Of a stretch of DNA of 61,893 nt, positions 9,521 through 17,976 are shown piece after piece. Under the pieces are notes generated by a model that was not told where the DNA came from, did not search any database, and was given only the letters and a program-made list of their open reading frames with translations. This DNA comes from Verrucomicrobiaceae bacterium (lineage in GTDB: Bacteria; Verrucomicrobiota; Verrucomicrobiia; Verrucomicrobiales; Verrucomicrobiaceae): contig JAIXOU010000004.1 of the NCBI GenBank assembly GCA_027486585.1, positions 1 to 61,893 of the forward strand. The letters run 5' to 3'. The translations under genes and the position numbers were made by a program. Each line of letters begins with the position of its first letter. Within the stretch, counting starts at the first letter, position 1.

Positions 9521-11716
9521 ATGCCTCAAGAAAAACCCGTCTCGCTCAAGCATCTAAAAATTCTCGGTCAGGAGCATTTGCCGACAGGCGGGGGTTTCCT
9601 CATTTTAGCCAGCCAACTTAGCTACACGGACCTGCAGAGACTGGAGACGATTCTGGGTGAACGACAAATCGTCTATCTCGTGGAGCAGGGGGCAGCACTG
9701 GAGCCATCCCTGCGGACGCATTTGGAAAAGGAGTCGGTGCAGGCCATCGAGTTTGCTCCACACACGACAGATTCAGCTTCCTACAAGAATACCGTTTTAG
9801 AAGAGATCCAAAAGGACAAGGTGCTGATTTATCTGCCTGCCCTGGCTGCCGTCATCAATGCGCCGATGAGTACCGTTCCTGGCACCAAGCTGGAGTTTCT
9901 TCTCAAACCCGGCATGCCAGTGCTGCCGATCTACATCCAGCGCAGCTTGGAGATCGCCCTAGACATCGAGTCCCGCTACAAGGAAGACGACGCTATCTTT
10001 GCCTTTGGCAGTCTTTTACGCGGCACAGCTGAAGTGAATTTGGCCGCTTATCAAGAGTCCATGCTTGCCCTGGCAGAACAATGCTTTTCGGCGCATCCAG
10101 CGCTGAACATGCACCTAGCTTATGCCCTTTTATTGGGGCTCAAAAAGCACGGCGGCAAAAACAAGATCATCGATGGTAAAGACGACAAAACTCTCGGCTA
10201 TGACAAGATCCTGGCCATCGCCATTGCTCTATCCAAAGTCATTCAATCCGAGACGAAAAAGAAACGCGTTGGAGTTGTCCTGCCTCCAGGAGTCGGCGGT
10301 CTGATTGCCAATGTGGCCGTGCTGCTTGCAGGCAAAGTGCCAGTAAACCTGAATTTCACCGCAGGTCGTGCTTCGATCGAGCATGGGATCAAGGCGGGTG
10401 ACATGGACCGCTTTATCACAGCAGACATCTTTGTGCGTAAAGTACAGAGCTTCCCATGGCCACCCAGCAAGCAACTCATCCTCATCGAGCGCGCACTGCC
10501 AAAAATGAAAATCAAAATTGGCCTTTGGCTGATTTTGAGCAAGATCATGCCGGCATCCCTGCTGGCCATGATCCTGGGAATCCCGAAAAAAGGTGGCCAT
10601 GAAGAGGCCCTACTGCTTTTCACCAGTGGCAGTTCAGGTTTGCCAAAAGGTGTGGTGCTAAGTCACCGCAACATGATCGCCAACGTCATCCAGTTCGGCA
10701 GTCGCCTTGGCATGAAGGAGAGCGACAGTATTTTGGGTAGCTTACCGCTTTTCCACAGCTTTGGCTGCACCGTGACCCTCTGGTATCCGATCATTGGCGG
10801 AGTGAATCTAGTGACCTATCCAAGCCCATTGGAAACCAAGAAGCTGGCTGAGTTGATCGAGAAATACCGCGTCAGCCTCATGATCGCCACGCCGACCTTC
10901 CTGCGCGGTTACCTGCGTGGCGTGAACAAGGAGGCGCTGACCTCTATCAAGCTCTGTGTCACGGGCGCTGAAAAATTACCAACGACGGTATCAGACGCCT
11001 TTGAGACCAAATTTGGTAAGCGTGTCTATGAAGGCTACGGCCTCACTGAAACGTCCCCAGTTTCCAACGTTAATCTGCCCAATCCCAAGCCTCTGGGAGA
11101 GGAATCCGCGGGTTATGTCTGGATTCCTAGTCATCGCCAAGGCAGTGTTGGGCAGATGGTCCCAGGTCTCAGCGTGCGGATCACCCACCCAGAGACCTTT
11201 GAACCGCAGTCCATCCATTCTAGCGGCATGATCTGGTTCAAAGGAGCCAACATCTTTGAAGGCTACTTGCACGACGAAAAACGCACGAGCGAAGTGAAAA
11301 ACAAAGATGGCTGGTTCCGCACTGGCGACATCGGACGCGTGGACATGGACGGATTTCTTTACATCGAGGGCCGCCTGAGCCGATTCAGCAAGATCGCTGG
11401 TGAAATGGTTCCCCATGAAACGGTCGAAGAGGCCTTGGTCAAGGCCATGGGCCTGGAAAACGAGTCCAGCCGCAAGATCGCCATCGTCGGTGTGCCTGAT
11501 CCTGATAAAGGCGAGGCGCTGATCCTCCTGACAGCCATCCCAGGTGGCCCTGAGCAGCAAGAGATCTTGGATCTACGCTATCGCCTGCTTGAAAAAGGCA
11601 TGCCCCCGCTCTGGATCCCAAAAAAGATGGTCCGTGTCGCCGACATCCCCATCCTGTCCTCCGGCAAGCTCGACGTCCAATCCTGTGAGAAAATCGCAAG
11701 AGCGGCAGTGAGCTAG
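9521..11716 (+). CDS. Aas-like acyl-ACP/CoA synthetase with degenerate acyltransferase domain
   Basis: This 731-aa two-domain protein is laid out like Aas (2-acylglycerophosphoethanolamine acyltransferase/acyl-ACP synthetase). Residues about 1-230 follow the PlsC fold, but both catalytic motifs are lost: the HX4D box reads QLSYTD and the FPEG position reads YLPA. The C-terminal AMP-forming synthetase is intact: LLLFTSGSSGLPKGVVLSH (ATP/AMP motif), GYGLTETSPV, and WFRTGDIGRVDMDGFLYIEG with the conserved Asp. It should activate fatty acids to acyl-AMP and acyl-ACP or acyl-CoA at the membrane, with the N-terminal half kept as a structural part. The start is the ATG at 9521. It appears monocistronic, with 156 bp of non-coding DNA before it and 621 bp after. 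Confidence 0.88.
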   Translation: MPQEKPVSLKHLKILGQEHLPTGGGFLILASQLSYTDLQRLETILGERQIVYLVEQGAALEPSLRTHLEKESVQAIEFAPHTTDSASYKNTVLEEIQKDKVLIYLPALAAVINAPMSTVPGTKLEFLLKPGMPVLPIYIQRSLEIALDIESRYKEDDAIFAFGSLLRGTAEVNLAAYQESMLALAEQCFSAHPALNMHLAYALLLGLKKHGGKNKIIDGKDDKTLGYDKILAIAIALSKVIQSETKKKRVGVVLPPGVGGLIANVAVLLAGKVPVNLNFTAGRASIEHGIKAGDMDRFITADIFVRKVQSFPWPPSKQLILIERALPKMKIKIGLWLILSKIMPASLLAMILGIPKKGGHEEALLLFTSGSSGLPKGVVLSHRNMIANVIQFGSRLGMKESDSILGSLPLFHSFGCTVTLWYPIIGGVNLVTYPSPLETKKLAELIEKYRVSLMIATPTFLRGYLRGVNKEALTSIKLCVTGAEKLPTTVSDAFETKFGKRVYEGYGLTETSPVSNVNLPNPKPLGEESAGYVWIPSHRQGSVGQMVPGLSVRITHPETFEPQSIHSSGMIWFKGANIFEGYLHDEKRTSEVKNKDGWFRTGDIGRVDMDGFLYIEGRLSRFSKIAGEMVPHETVEEALVKAMGLENESSRKIAIVGVPDPDKGEALILLTAIPGGPEQQEILDLRYRLLEKGMPPLWIPKKMVRVADIPILSSGKLDVQSCEKIARAAVS

Positions 11717-12337
11717 GCTCTGATTTATAACATCCAGGCTAGTTCACTTTGTCAGCGCTTGGGCAGGATAATCTAGGTCAAAAATTCGCCACCAAATAAC
11801 TTTCTCAGCTCTTGTGAAGAAAGGTGAATAAATGGGGGCAACACCAAGAGTTGCAGCCCCATCATAAAACTCTCGATCCTAGTCACAATTGGATCATTGG
11901 CCGGATCACTCCCAACGGGACAGCGGTCTTTTTGAGACACTAAGATAATTCCTAAGGAATGGCATCCTGAATGCCAAAACTGCCCTTAACAGCCCAAAAA
12001 TTCACATGGAATACGGACGCTCCACCAACCCTTGGCGGATCAATTAAACGCTTCATTATCAAGTAAATAAAACTAAACGAGATCAATCAAGCCAGTTTAA
12101 TACATCAACTAGCTTGATCGTATCCACTGAAATTCCGACGTGACAGATTCGTTTCGTTCCTCGCAACTACAGTAAGGGTTCCACGCCTTATGAGCGTTTA
12201 AAAACAGAATCAAAGGGAGGCTTAAGCGTGCAGAAAATGTTAGCCGCGAGAGGTTAGACAAAAGTTATTTTTATCACTGTGAATAACCTGTGAATAGAGT
12301 CTGAAAACTTATCGACAACTTGAGCTCAAAGTGGAGG
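11717..12337. other. Gene-free AT-richer intergenic region
   Basis: This 621-bp gap lies between the convergent acyl-ACP synthetase and bioF genes. I see no open frame with protein-like features. It is visibly AT-richer than its surroundings, especially 12040-12120, and carries the DnaA-box-like cluster at 12278-12317. A length of this size between convergent genes, where promoters are not required, suggests a non-coding function or decayed sequence. Confidence 0.6.
12278..12317. promoter_or_regulatory. Cluster of DnaA-box-like 9-mers
   Basis: Three matches to TTATNCACA fall within 40 bp: TGTGAATAA at 12278-12286 (exact on the minus strand, TTATTCACA), TGTGAATAG at 12289-12297 (one mismatch) and TTATCGACA at 12309-12317 (one mismatch). 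This could be a DnaA-binding or titration site, or chance in AT-rich DNA. It ends 20 bp beyond the bioF stop. Confidence 0.35.
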
Positions 12338-13474
12338 TTATTTGGCCACATCTACGGACTGCAACTCCGCTCTCAATTGCTCAATTTGTGCCTGCGAATG
12401 CCCTGAAGTACAGGTAATTCGCAATCTTGCGCTTCCTCGTGACACGGTCGGATAGCGAATGGCAGGAATAAGAAAACCCCTACTTTTCAAATCTAAACTC
12501 ACCTTAAGCGCCCGAGTTTCGTCACCAATCACTTTTGGCAAGATGGCGCTAGCTGGCTGACTCTCCGGTTGCAAAATCGCAAGGTAGGCCCAGAGCCGAT
12601 GCCGGCGCAGATCGCCCTCCTGACCAGATAGCAAGGCTAAAGCGTGAACAGCCGTATGAGCCAATGCTGGAGGCGGAGCTGTCGAGTAGATCAGACTGCG
12701 TGCACGATTTATCAGCAGGTCGATCACCTGACGCGAGGCTGCAAGGTAACCACCCGATAGCCCAAAAGACTTACTTAGCGTTCCCATATGCAACTCCACC
12801 TTGCTTTCAAGGCCCAGCGCCGCTGCCAGTCCCCTGCCCTGTGGACCGAGCACACCAACAGAATGAGCTTCATCAAGAAGTAGCCAGGCACCATAGCGCT
12901 CCTTTAAAGCTACGATCTCTGCCAGTGCACAAGCATCGCCATCCATGCTGAAGATCGCCTCAGTCACGACTAACACACGGCCTTTAGCAGTCGCTAACAA
13001 GCGCTCTAGTTTCTCGACATGATTGTGTGGAAAAACACGAATCGTAGCGCCGCTCAGACGTGCCGCATCGACCAAACAGGCGTGACATAATTTATCCAAA
13101 ATGATCGTATCCGCAGCCCCCATCAAGGCTGGAATCGTGCCCAGCGCCACCGCATAACCGCTGCTGAAGGTCAGGGCGGCTTGAGTCTGTTTAAAATCAG
13201 CCAAAGCCTCCTCTAACTGAAGATGTGGCCTCTGTGTGCCACTCACCAATCGAGAGGCCCCAGAACCCGCACCATAAAGACTCACACCTTCTTTAAAGGC
13301 TTCCATCAGCTCAGTAGATGTGGCCAGGCCTAAATAGTCATTCGAGGAAAAGTTGATCAACTCCTGGTTATCGACGTGCACAATCGGCCCCTTCACGTCC
13401 TCCAGCAGACGCAAATCACGCCAGAGTCCCTGAGCACGGAGATCCCCACATTGTGACTCCAGATCCCAGCTCAC
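12338..13474 (-). CDS. bioF: 8-amino-7-oxononanoate synthase (BioF family)
   Basis: This 378-aa PLP-dependent alpha-oxoamine synthase condenses pimeloyl-ACP/CoA with alanine in biotin synthesis. Visible features are NFSSNDYLGLA, GAGSGASRLVSGT, the substrate-site LDEAHSVGVLGPQGRG, and the PLP-lysine motif TLSKSFGLSGGY with Lys in SKS. Length and order match BioF; KBL and serine palmitoyltransferase relatives share the fold, but the sequence reads closest to BioF. The start is a GTG at 13474 that overlaps the stop of the TPR gene by 4 bp (GTGA), so the two are translationally coupled. No other biotin genes are in the window. Confidence 0.9.
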   Translation of the reverse strand: MSWDLESQCGDLRAQGLWRDLRLLEDVKGPIVHVDNQELINFSSNDYLGLATSTELMEAFKEGVSLYGAGSGASRLVSGTQRPHLQLEEALADFKQTQAALTFSSGYAVALGTIPALMGAADTIILDKLCHACLVDAARLSGATIRVFPHNHVEKLERLLATAKGRVLVVTEAIFSMDGDACALAEIVALKERYGAWLLLDEAHSVGVLGPQGRGLAAALGLESKVELHMGTLSKSFGLSGGYLAASRQVIDLLINRARSLIYSTAPPPALAHTAVHALALLSGQEGDLRRHRLWAYLAILQPESQPASAILPKVIGDETRALKVSLDLKSRGFLIPAIRYPTVSRGSARLRITCTSGHSQAQIEQLRAELQSVDVAK

Positions 13475-14136
13475 TCGGCCAACCTCCGCTCTAGCACCTC
13501 ATCTTTTTCTACCCCCAAAGACTGAGCTTTCTTATAATGCATCTTGGCCAGCTCAGTGCTTGGCGGCCTTTGATCCATGTAAAGCAGTGCCAAATTAAAG
13601 TGGGCAATCCCAAACTTCGGATTCAGCTCGATCGCACGTTGCAACTCAGACTCGGCAGCCGCATTCCAGCCTAGGCTACGGATCGTGATCGCCAAATAAT
13701 TATGGGCACGCGCATCTTCAGGATCTTCATGGATCGCACGGCTAAACATCGACATCGCCTGATAGCTGTCCCCTTTGGCCGAATACAGAAGACCCAGCGC
13801 ATTCCAAGACTGCACAAGCCCAGGATTATACAGAACCGATTTTTCAAAGCATTCCAGCGCTTCTTTGGCCAGGCCTGCTTGCTGCTGAACCGCCCCCAAA
13901 TTGGCCCAGGCTAAAGCATTCTCTTGATCCAAAGTCAGCATCTCCTGATAGGCCGCACGCGCGCCATCCCAGTCTTTTTTGGCAAAAGCCGCCGCTGCGC
14001 GCTGAGCCAGGATCGTCGTGTCAGCCGGTAGCGTGCCCGCAGTGCCCAACGGCATACGCTGCAGAGGCGGCGTAGTCTCCTGCGCCAAAAGCCCTGCGCC
14101 AAAAGCCATGAGAGAAAGAGTAGCGAGACGAATCAT
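13471..14136 (-). CDS. Exported TPR-repeat protein
   Basis: From the ATG at 14136 this is 221 aa (a TTG two codons upstream is less likely). Residues 1-18 form a signal peptide ending near LLAQET. About four tetratricopeptide units follow, for example AAYQEMLTLDQENALAWANL, ALECFEKSVLYNPGLVQSWN and ELQRAIELNPKFGIAHFNLA, with a fifth degenerate one. Such proteins are usually periplasmic or envelope scaffolds for protein interactions. It is the first gene of a two-gene unit with bioF, overlapping by 4 bp, though no functional link to biotin synthesis is known to me. It is divergent from the metallophosphoesterase gene across a 142-bp gap. Confidence 0.85.
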   Translation of the reverse strand: MIRLATLSLMAFGAGLLAQETTPPLQRMPLGTAGTLPADTTILAQRAAAAFAKKDWDGARAAYQEMLTLDQENALAWANLGAVQQQAGLAKEALECFEKSVLYNPGLVQSWNALGLLYSAKGDSYQAMSMFSRAIHEDPEDARAHNYLAITIRSLGWNAAAESELQRAIELNPKFGIAHFNLALLYMDQRPPSTELAKMHYKKAQSLGVEKDEVLERRLAE

Positions 14137-14278
14137 CTCCAATCATCACGCAACCGACCACTCACTGCAAGGCCTGGACTCTAGATTGCTGTATATCCAA
14201 AGATTTATTGGATCGATCACCTGAAACATCCAGTGAGACATCCTGAAATCTACCCGACCTCCTCGACGTATTCACCAC

Positions 14279-15193
14279 ATGACCCGATTCACCCGCCGCC
14301 GCCTTTTAGCTGCCAGCACCAGTTCATTGTTCGTGCCCAGCATCCTGAAATCCGCCGAAAACGTGGCCAAACCCTTCAGCTTCGCCTTCCTCACCGACGC
14401 CCACATTCAACCTGAACTCCGCGCAGTCGAAGGCGTCAAAGCTTGCTTTGAAAAAGCCAACGAGCTCGAGCAAAAACCTGACTTTGCCATCACCGGCGGC
14501 GACCTCATCATGGATGCCCTAGAGATGGGCTCAGACCGCGTTCATGCCCAGTGGCAGCTTTGGGACGAGGCCATGAAACACCTCGACTACAAAACCTACC
14601 ACACCATCGGCAATCACGACGTCTGTGGCTGGTCTAAAAAAGCCATCGTCAAGCCCGGCGAGAACGATTACGGCAAGAAACTTTTCTCCGACCGCTACGG
14701 CAAAGGGCGTACTTACCAGAGCTTTGATCACGGCGGCTGGCACTTCATCATCCTCGACAGCATCGGCCAGGAAAGCGACCTCGAATACAAAGGCTGGATC
14801 GATGACGACCAGCTCACCTGGCTCAAAAACGACCTCGAAAAAACCGGCAAACAAACGCCTATCGTCATGGTCACCCACATTCCTTTCTACAGCGTCTGGG
14901 ATCAGGTCATCCTCGGACCCAAGATCAAAATCGGCGGCAAGGCGCTCGTGGGCAATGTCTTCGAGTTCCGCAAGATGCTCAATCCCTACAATCTTAAGCT
15001 CGTTCTCAGCGGCCACGGCCACATTTCCGAGCGCATCCAGTTTGACAAAGTCACCTACCTGCAAGGCGGAGCCGTCTGCGGCATGTGGTGGAAAGGCCCT
15101 GTCCACGGAAATCCCGAAGGCTTCCTCCAAATCACCTGCCATCCCGACGGCCACTTTGAAGACCAGTACCACAGCTACGGCTGGAAGGCTTAA
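14279..15193 (+). CDS. Tat-exported calcineurin-like metallophosphoesterase
   Basis: This 304-aa protein starts with a twin-arginine signal (RRRLLAAS near residues 6-13) and has a full set of metallophosphoesterase motifs: DAH (LTDAHI), GGD (ITGGDLIMD), GNHD (IGNHDVCG), the His of VTHIPFY and the GHGH of LSGHGHISE. These ligate two metals and support hydrolysis of a phosphoester. Export by Tat implies folding with its metals in the cytoplasm and action in the periplasm or outside. The substrate is unknown; related verrucomicrobial and planctomycetal proteins are annotated simply as metallophosphoesterases. The next gene begins 55 bp downstream on the same strand. Confidence 0.92.
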   Translation: MTRFTRRRLLAASTSSLFVPSILKSAENVAKPFSFAFLTDAHIQPELRAVEGVKACFEKANELEQKPDFAITGGDLIMDALEMGSDRVHAQWQLWDEAMKHLDYKTYHTIGNHDVCGWSKKAIVKPGENDYGKKLFSDRYGKGRTYQSFDHGGWHFIILDSIGQESDLEYKGWIDDDQLTWLKNDLEKTGKQTPIVMVTHIPFYSVWDQVILGPKIKIGGKALVGNVFEFRKMLNPYNLKLVLSGHGHISERIQFDKVTYLQGGAVCGMWWKGPVHGNPEGFLQITCHPDGHFEDQYHSYGWKA

Positions 15194-15248
15194 ATCCGAC
15201 ATCTTTGCGTTGATCCGCTCCGGTGGCGCGCCATTGCTAAGGCTGCCC

Positions 15249-16577
15249 ATGTCACCTGCTGAACGCATCGCTCATCTCCGCCACGCCTTTCCTGAAGAAG
15301 GCATGTTTCGTGATAAGGAATGGGTGCTTTCGCCGGAGGCTTTTGTCTTGGATAAACAGACGGTCGATCTCATCGAGTCACTCGGCCCTGCGCTGCGGGC
15401 GTTTCAGCGCTGCTGCAATCAGCTCTATTTTGACAGCCTGGAAAAACCGGAACTCGCCTGGGTAGCGCGCCTGCTGGATCAGGGGAAACCAGAGCGCGTA
15501 ATCGCTCTTAGCCGACAAAAGCAGTGGCGGGATGATCTACCAAGCGTCCTACGCCCTGACCTTGTGCTGACGGAAGATGGCGTCTGTATTTCTGAGCTCG
15601 ACTCACTTCCCGGCGGCATCGGTTTGACTGGCTGGCTAAATGAAACCTACGCAGCGATGGGTCAAGCTGTGATCGGTGGTGCCAGTGGCATGATTGACGG
15701 ATTCGCTGCCGCTTTCCCCCATGAAGACGTTCTCGTTTCCCGCGAATCAGGCGATTACCAGCCCGAGATGGAATGGCTGATCAGCAGACTCAATGCCCGC
15801 ACGGGTGGACTACCGCGAAGTGTCATGAATCCCTGGAATCTGACACCGACCGAACTCATCGGCTCCAGCATCTACCGCTTCTTTGAACTCTTCGATCTCG
15901 CCAACGTCGAGCTAGCTGATGAGATGCTCAAAATGGCCCAACAGGGCGAGATGACGATAACACCTCCCTTAAAAGCTCATCTAGAAGAAAAACTTTGGCT
16001 CGTACTTTTTTGGTCCCCCCAACTTCAAGATTACTGGAACCGCAAACTGAGCGCCGAACACCGAGATCTGCTGAAACGCTGCATTCCACAAGGCTGGGTC
16101 ATGGACCCGACGCCGATTCCACCCTTTGCCGTCTATCCAGGGCTGAATATTCAGTCCTGGCAGGAAGCCAAACGCTTCGGCAGTAAGCAGCGTGAGCTTG
16201 TGCTCAAAATCAGCGGCTTTTCCGAAGTCGGCTGGGGATCACGCAGCGTCTCCATCGGCCACGACCTTTCTCAGGAACAATGGGCAGCTGCTCTAGATGA
16301 GGCATTGGCCAGTTTTCCGACTGGCCCCTATATCATGCAGCGCTTTCATCGCGCCAAAGTCCTGCAGCATCCTGCTTGGAATGAAGAACTTCAGGAAACC
16401 AAGATGATGAAATCCCGCGTCCGTCTCTGTCCCTACTACTTCGTTCCCAAAGACAGCGAAGAAACCCGACTCAGCGGCATAATGGCCACCGTCTGTCCTG
16501 CCGATAAAAAGATCCTGCACGGCATGAGGGACGCGATGATGCTTCCATGTGTAGGCAGTGGAAGCACGAGACGCTGA
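15249..16577 (+). CDS. ATP-grasp-like protein of unknown function
   Basis: From the ATG at 15249 (AAGG about 10 bp upstream) this is 442 aa. The frame continues open into the previous gene, but that part is antisense-free shadow coding and is excluded. Motifs suggest a permuted ATP-grasp enzyme: LTEDGVCISELDSLPGGIGL (an E-x-D/N, PGG-like nucleotide site), VLKISGFSEVGWGSRSV (a Lys-containing, glycine-rich strand-loop), PTGPYIMQRF, and the C-terminal RVRLCPYYFV and SGIMATVCPADKKILHG. These features recall peptide-ligase-like or glutathionylspermidine-synthase-like families, but I cannot assign a substrate. There is no signal peptide. It probably shares a transcript with the phosphoesterase, and the flavoprotein gene starts 89 bp later. 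Confidence 0.6.
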   Translation: MSPAERIAHLRHAFPEEGMFRDKEWVLSPEAFVLDKQTVDLIESLGPALRAFQRCCNQLYFDSLEKPELAWVARLLDQGKPERVIALSRQKQWRDDLPSVLRPDLVLTEDGVCISELDSLPGGIGLTGWLNETYAAMGQAVIGGASGMIDGFAAAFPHEDVLVSRESGDYQPEMEWLISRLNARTGGLPRSVMNPWNLTPTELIGSSIYRFFELFDLANVELADEMLKMAQQGEMTITPPLKAHLEEKLWLVLFWSPQLQDYWNRKLSAEHRDLLKRCIPQGWVMDPTPIPPFAVYPGLNIQSWQEAKRFGSKQRELVLKISGFSEVGWGSRSVSIGHDLSQEQWAAALDEALASFPTGPYIMQRFHRAKVLQHPAWNEELQETKMMKSRVRLCPYYFVPKDSEETRLSGIMATVCPADKKILHGMRDAMMLPCVGSGSTRR

Positions 16578-16666
16578 TCATTTCATTTGCTCAACCCCTC
16601 ACAAACACTCCGTTCTATTAAATTCATCCTTGGCCCTGAGCTTGTAGCAGGCATGGTGGCGGGCTC

Positions 16667-17974
16667 ATGAGCCAAACCAACACCGACTCCCATTCTTCTG
16701 ACTATGATCTCGTGGTAGCCGGAGGTGGCGCAGCAGGTTTTTTTGGAGCCATCACGTTTGCAGAGTCCTGCCCAGGTTCCCGCGTCCTGATTGTAGAAAA
16801 AAGCAGCCAAGTGCTGGGCAAAGTCAAAATTTCGGGAGGTGGCCGTTGCAACGTTACTCACGCCTGCTTTGACCCAAAGGCTCTAACCAAATTTTACCCA
16901 CGCGGTTCCAAGCAACTCATCGGCCCGTTTCACCATTGGAGCCCGACCGATACCATGGACTGGTTTGAGAACCGTGGAGTGCCCCTGAAAATCGAGGAAG
17001 ATGGGCGTGTCTTCCCCCAATCTGACAGCTCTCAGAGCATCATCGACTGCCTCATGGGGGCTGCTAAAAAAGCAGGTGTCATCATCCGCACGCACACTGC
17101 CCTGGAGGCTGCTGAAGCCGCTGCTGACGGCCTCTTTGCTCTCCGTCTGAATGCCGATGAACAAATCCGCAGCAAACGACTCCTATTGACTCTCGGCGGC
17201 ACACGAAACCGATTCGGCGCTGATCTGGCCGCCAGCTTTGGACACCGAATTGAGGAGGCAGCCCCTTCCCTATTCACCTTCAAAATCGCTGACACTCGTC
17301 TCTCTGGCCTGCCAGGATTATCTGTTCCTGAGGCAACGGTTCAAGTCAGTTCGACCGACTCAAAGCTCAATCTCAAAGCCACCGGTCCAGTTCTTATCAC
17401 CCATTGGGGACTCAGTGGACCAGGCATCCTCAAGGTCTCCGCTTGGGGTGCGCGTGAGCTTCAAAAGCTTGACTATCGTTTTGATATTCTCGTCAACTGG
17501 ACCGGCCAGGAGACTGAAGCACAAATCCTGCAGCGCTTTGACGAACTACGCATCGAGTCACCCCGAAAAAGCATCTCCAACGATCCACAATTCAGCATTC
17601 CAAGTCGGCTTTGGAAAGGCCTGCTGGAATCAGCGCTGGCCGACTCCACAAGCGATGCGAGCGAACTCCGTTGGCCTCATCTACCACGGGAGAAAGCACG
17701 CCGCCTTGCCCAAGAGCTAGGGGCCTGCCGATTCAGTGTCGATGGCAAAAGCATGAACAAAGACGAGTTTGTCACCTGCGGAGGCGTGCACCTTGGTGAT
17801 GTGCAGTTCAAAACCATGGAAAGTCGAACCACTCCTGGCCTACACTTTGCAGGTGAGATTCTCGATATCGACGGCGTCACCGGCGGCTTCAATTTCCAAG
17901 CCGCCTGGACAACAGCTCGCCTGGCAGGTGAGGCCATGGCTGAATCTTTGTTAGGCTCTGAGGCGCTCGTATAA
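16667..17974 (+). CDS. BaiN/HI0933-like flavoprotein (NAD(P)/FAD-dependent oxidoreductase)
   Basis: This 435-aa member of the HI0933/YhiN (BaiN, RdsA) flavoprotein family has an N-terminal dinucleotide site (DLVVAGGGAAGFFGA), the family hallmark KISGGGRCNVTH near residues 57-68, and the C-terminal FAD-closing segment GLHFAGEILDIDGVTGGFNFQAA. The fold is a two-domain Rossmann flavoprotein with a beta-barrel insertion. Some members reduce bile-acid or other enones, but no general substrate is known. It is cytoplasmic. It ends 2 bp before the convergent DUF1501 gene, so no room is left for a separate terminator. Confidence 0.93.
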   Translation: MSQTNTDSHSSDYDLVVAGGGAAGFFGAITFAESCPGSRVLIVEKSSQVLGKVKISGGGRCNVTHACFDPKALTKFYPRGSKQLIGPFHHWSPTDTMDWFENRGVPLKIEEDGRVFPQSDSSQSIIDCLMGAAKKAGVIIRTHTALEAAEAAADGLFALRLNADEQIRSKRLLLTLGGTRNRFGADLAASFGHRIEEAAPSLFTFKIADTRLSGLPGLSVPEATVQVSSTDSKLNLKATGPVLITHWGLSGPGILKVSAWGARELQKLDYRFDILVNWTGQETEAQILQRFDELRIESPRKSISNDPQFSIPSRLWKGLLESALADSTSDASELRWPHLPREKARRLAQELGACRFSVDGKSMNKDEFVTCGGVHLGDVQFKTMESRTTPGLHFAGEILDIDGVTGGFNFQAAWTTARLAGEAMAESLLGSEALV

Positions 17975-17976
17975 AA

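Noticed and set aside
14625..15248. Upstream extension of the ATP-grasp-like frame through the phosphoesterase gene
   Set aside because: The extension is Ser/Thr/Ala/Lys-rich shadow translation of another real gene; the ATG at 15249 has a ribosome-binding site and begins the protein-like part.
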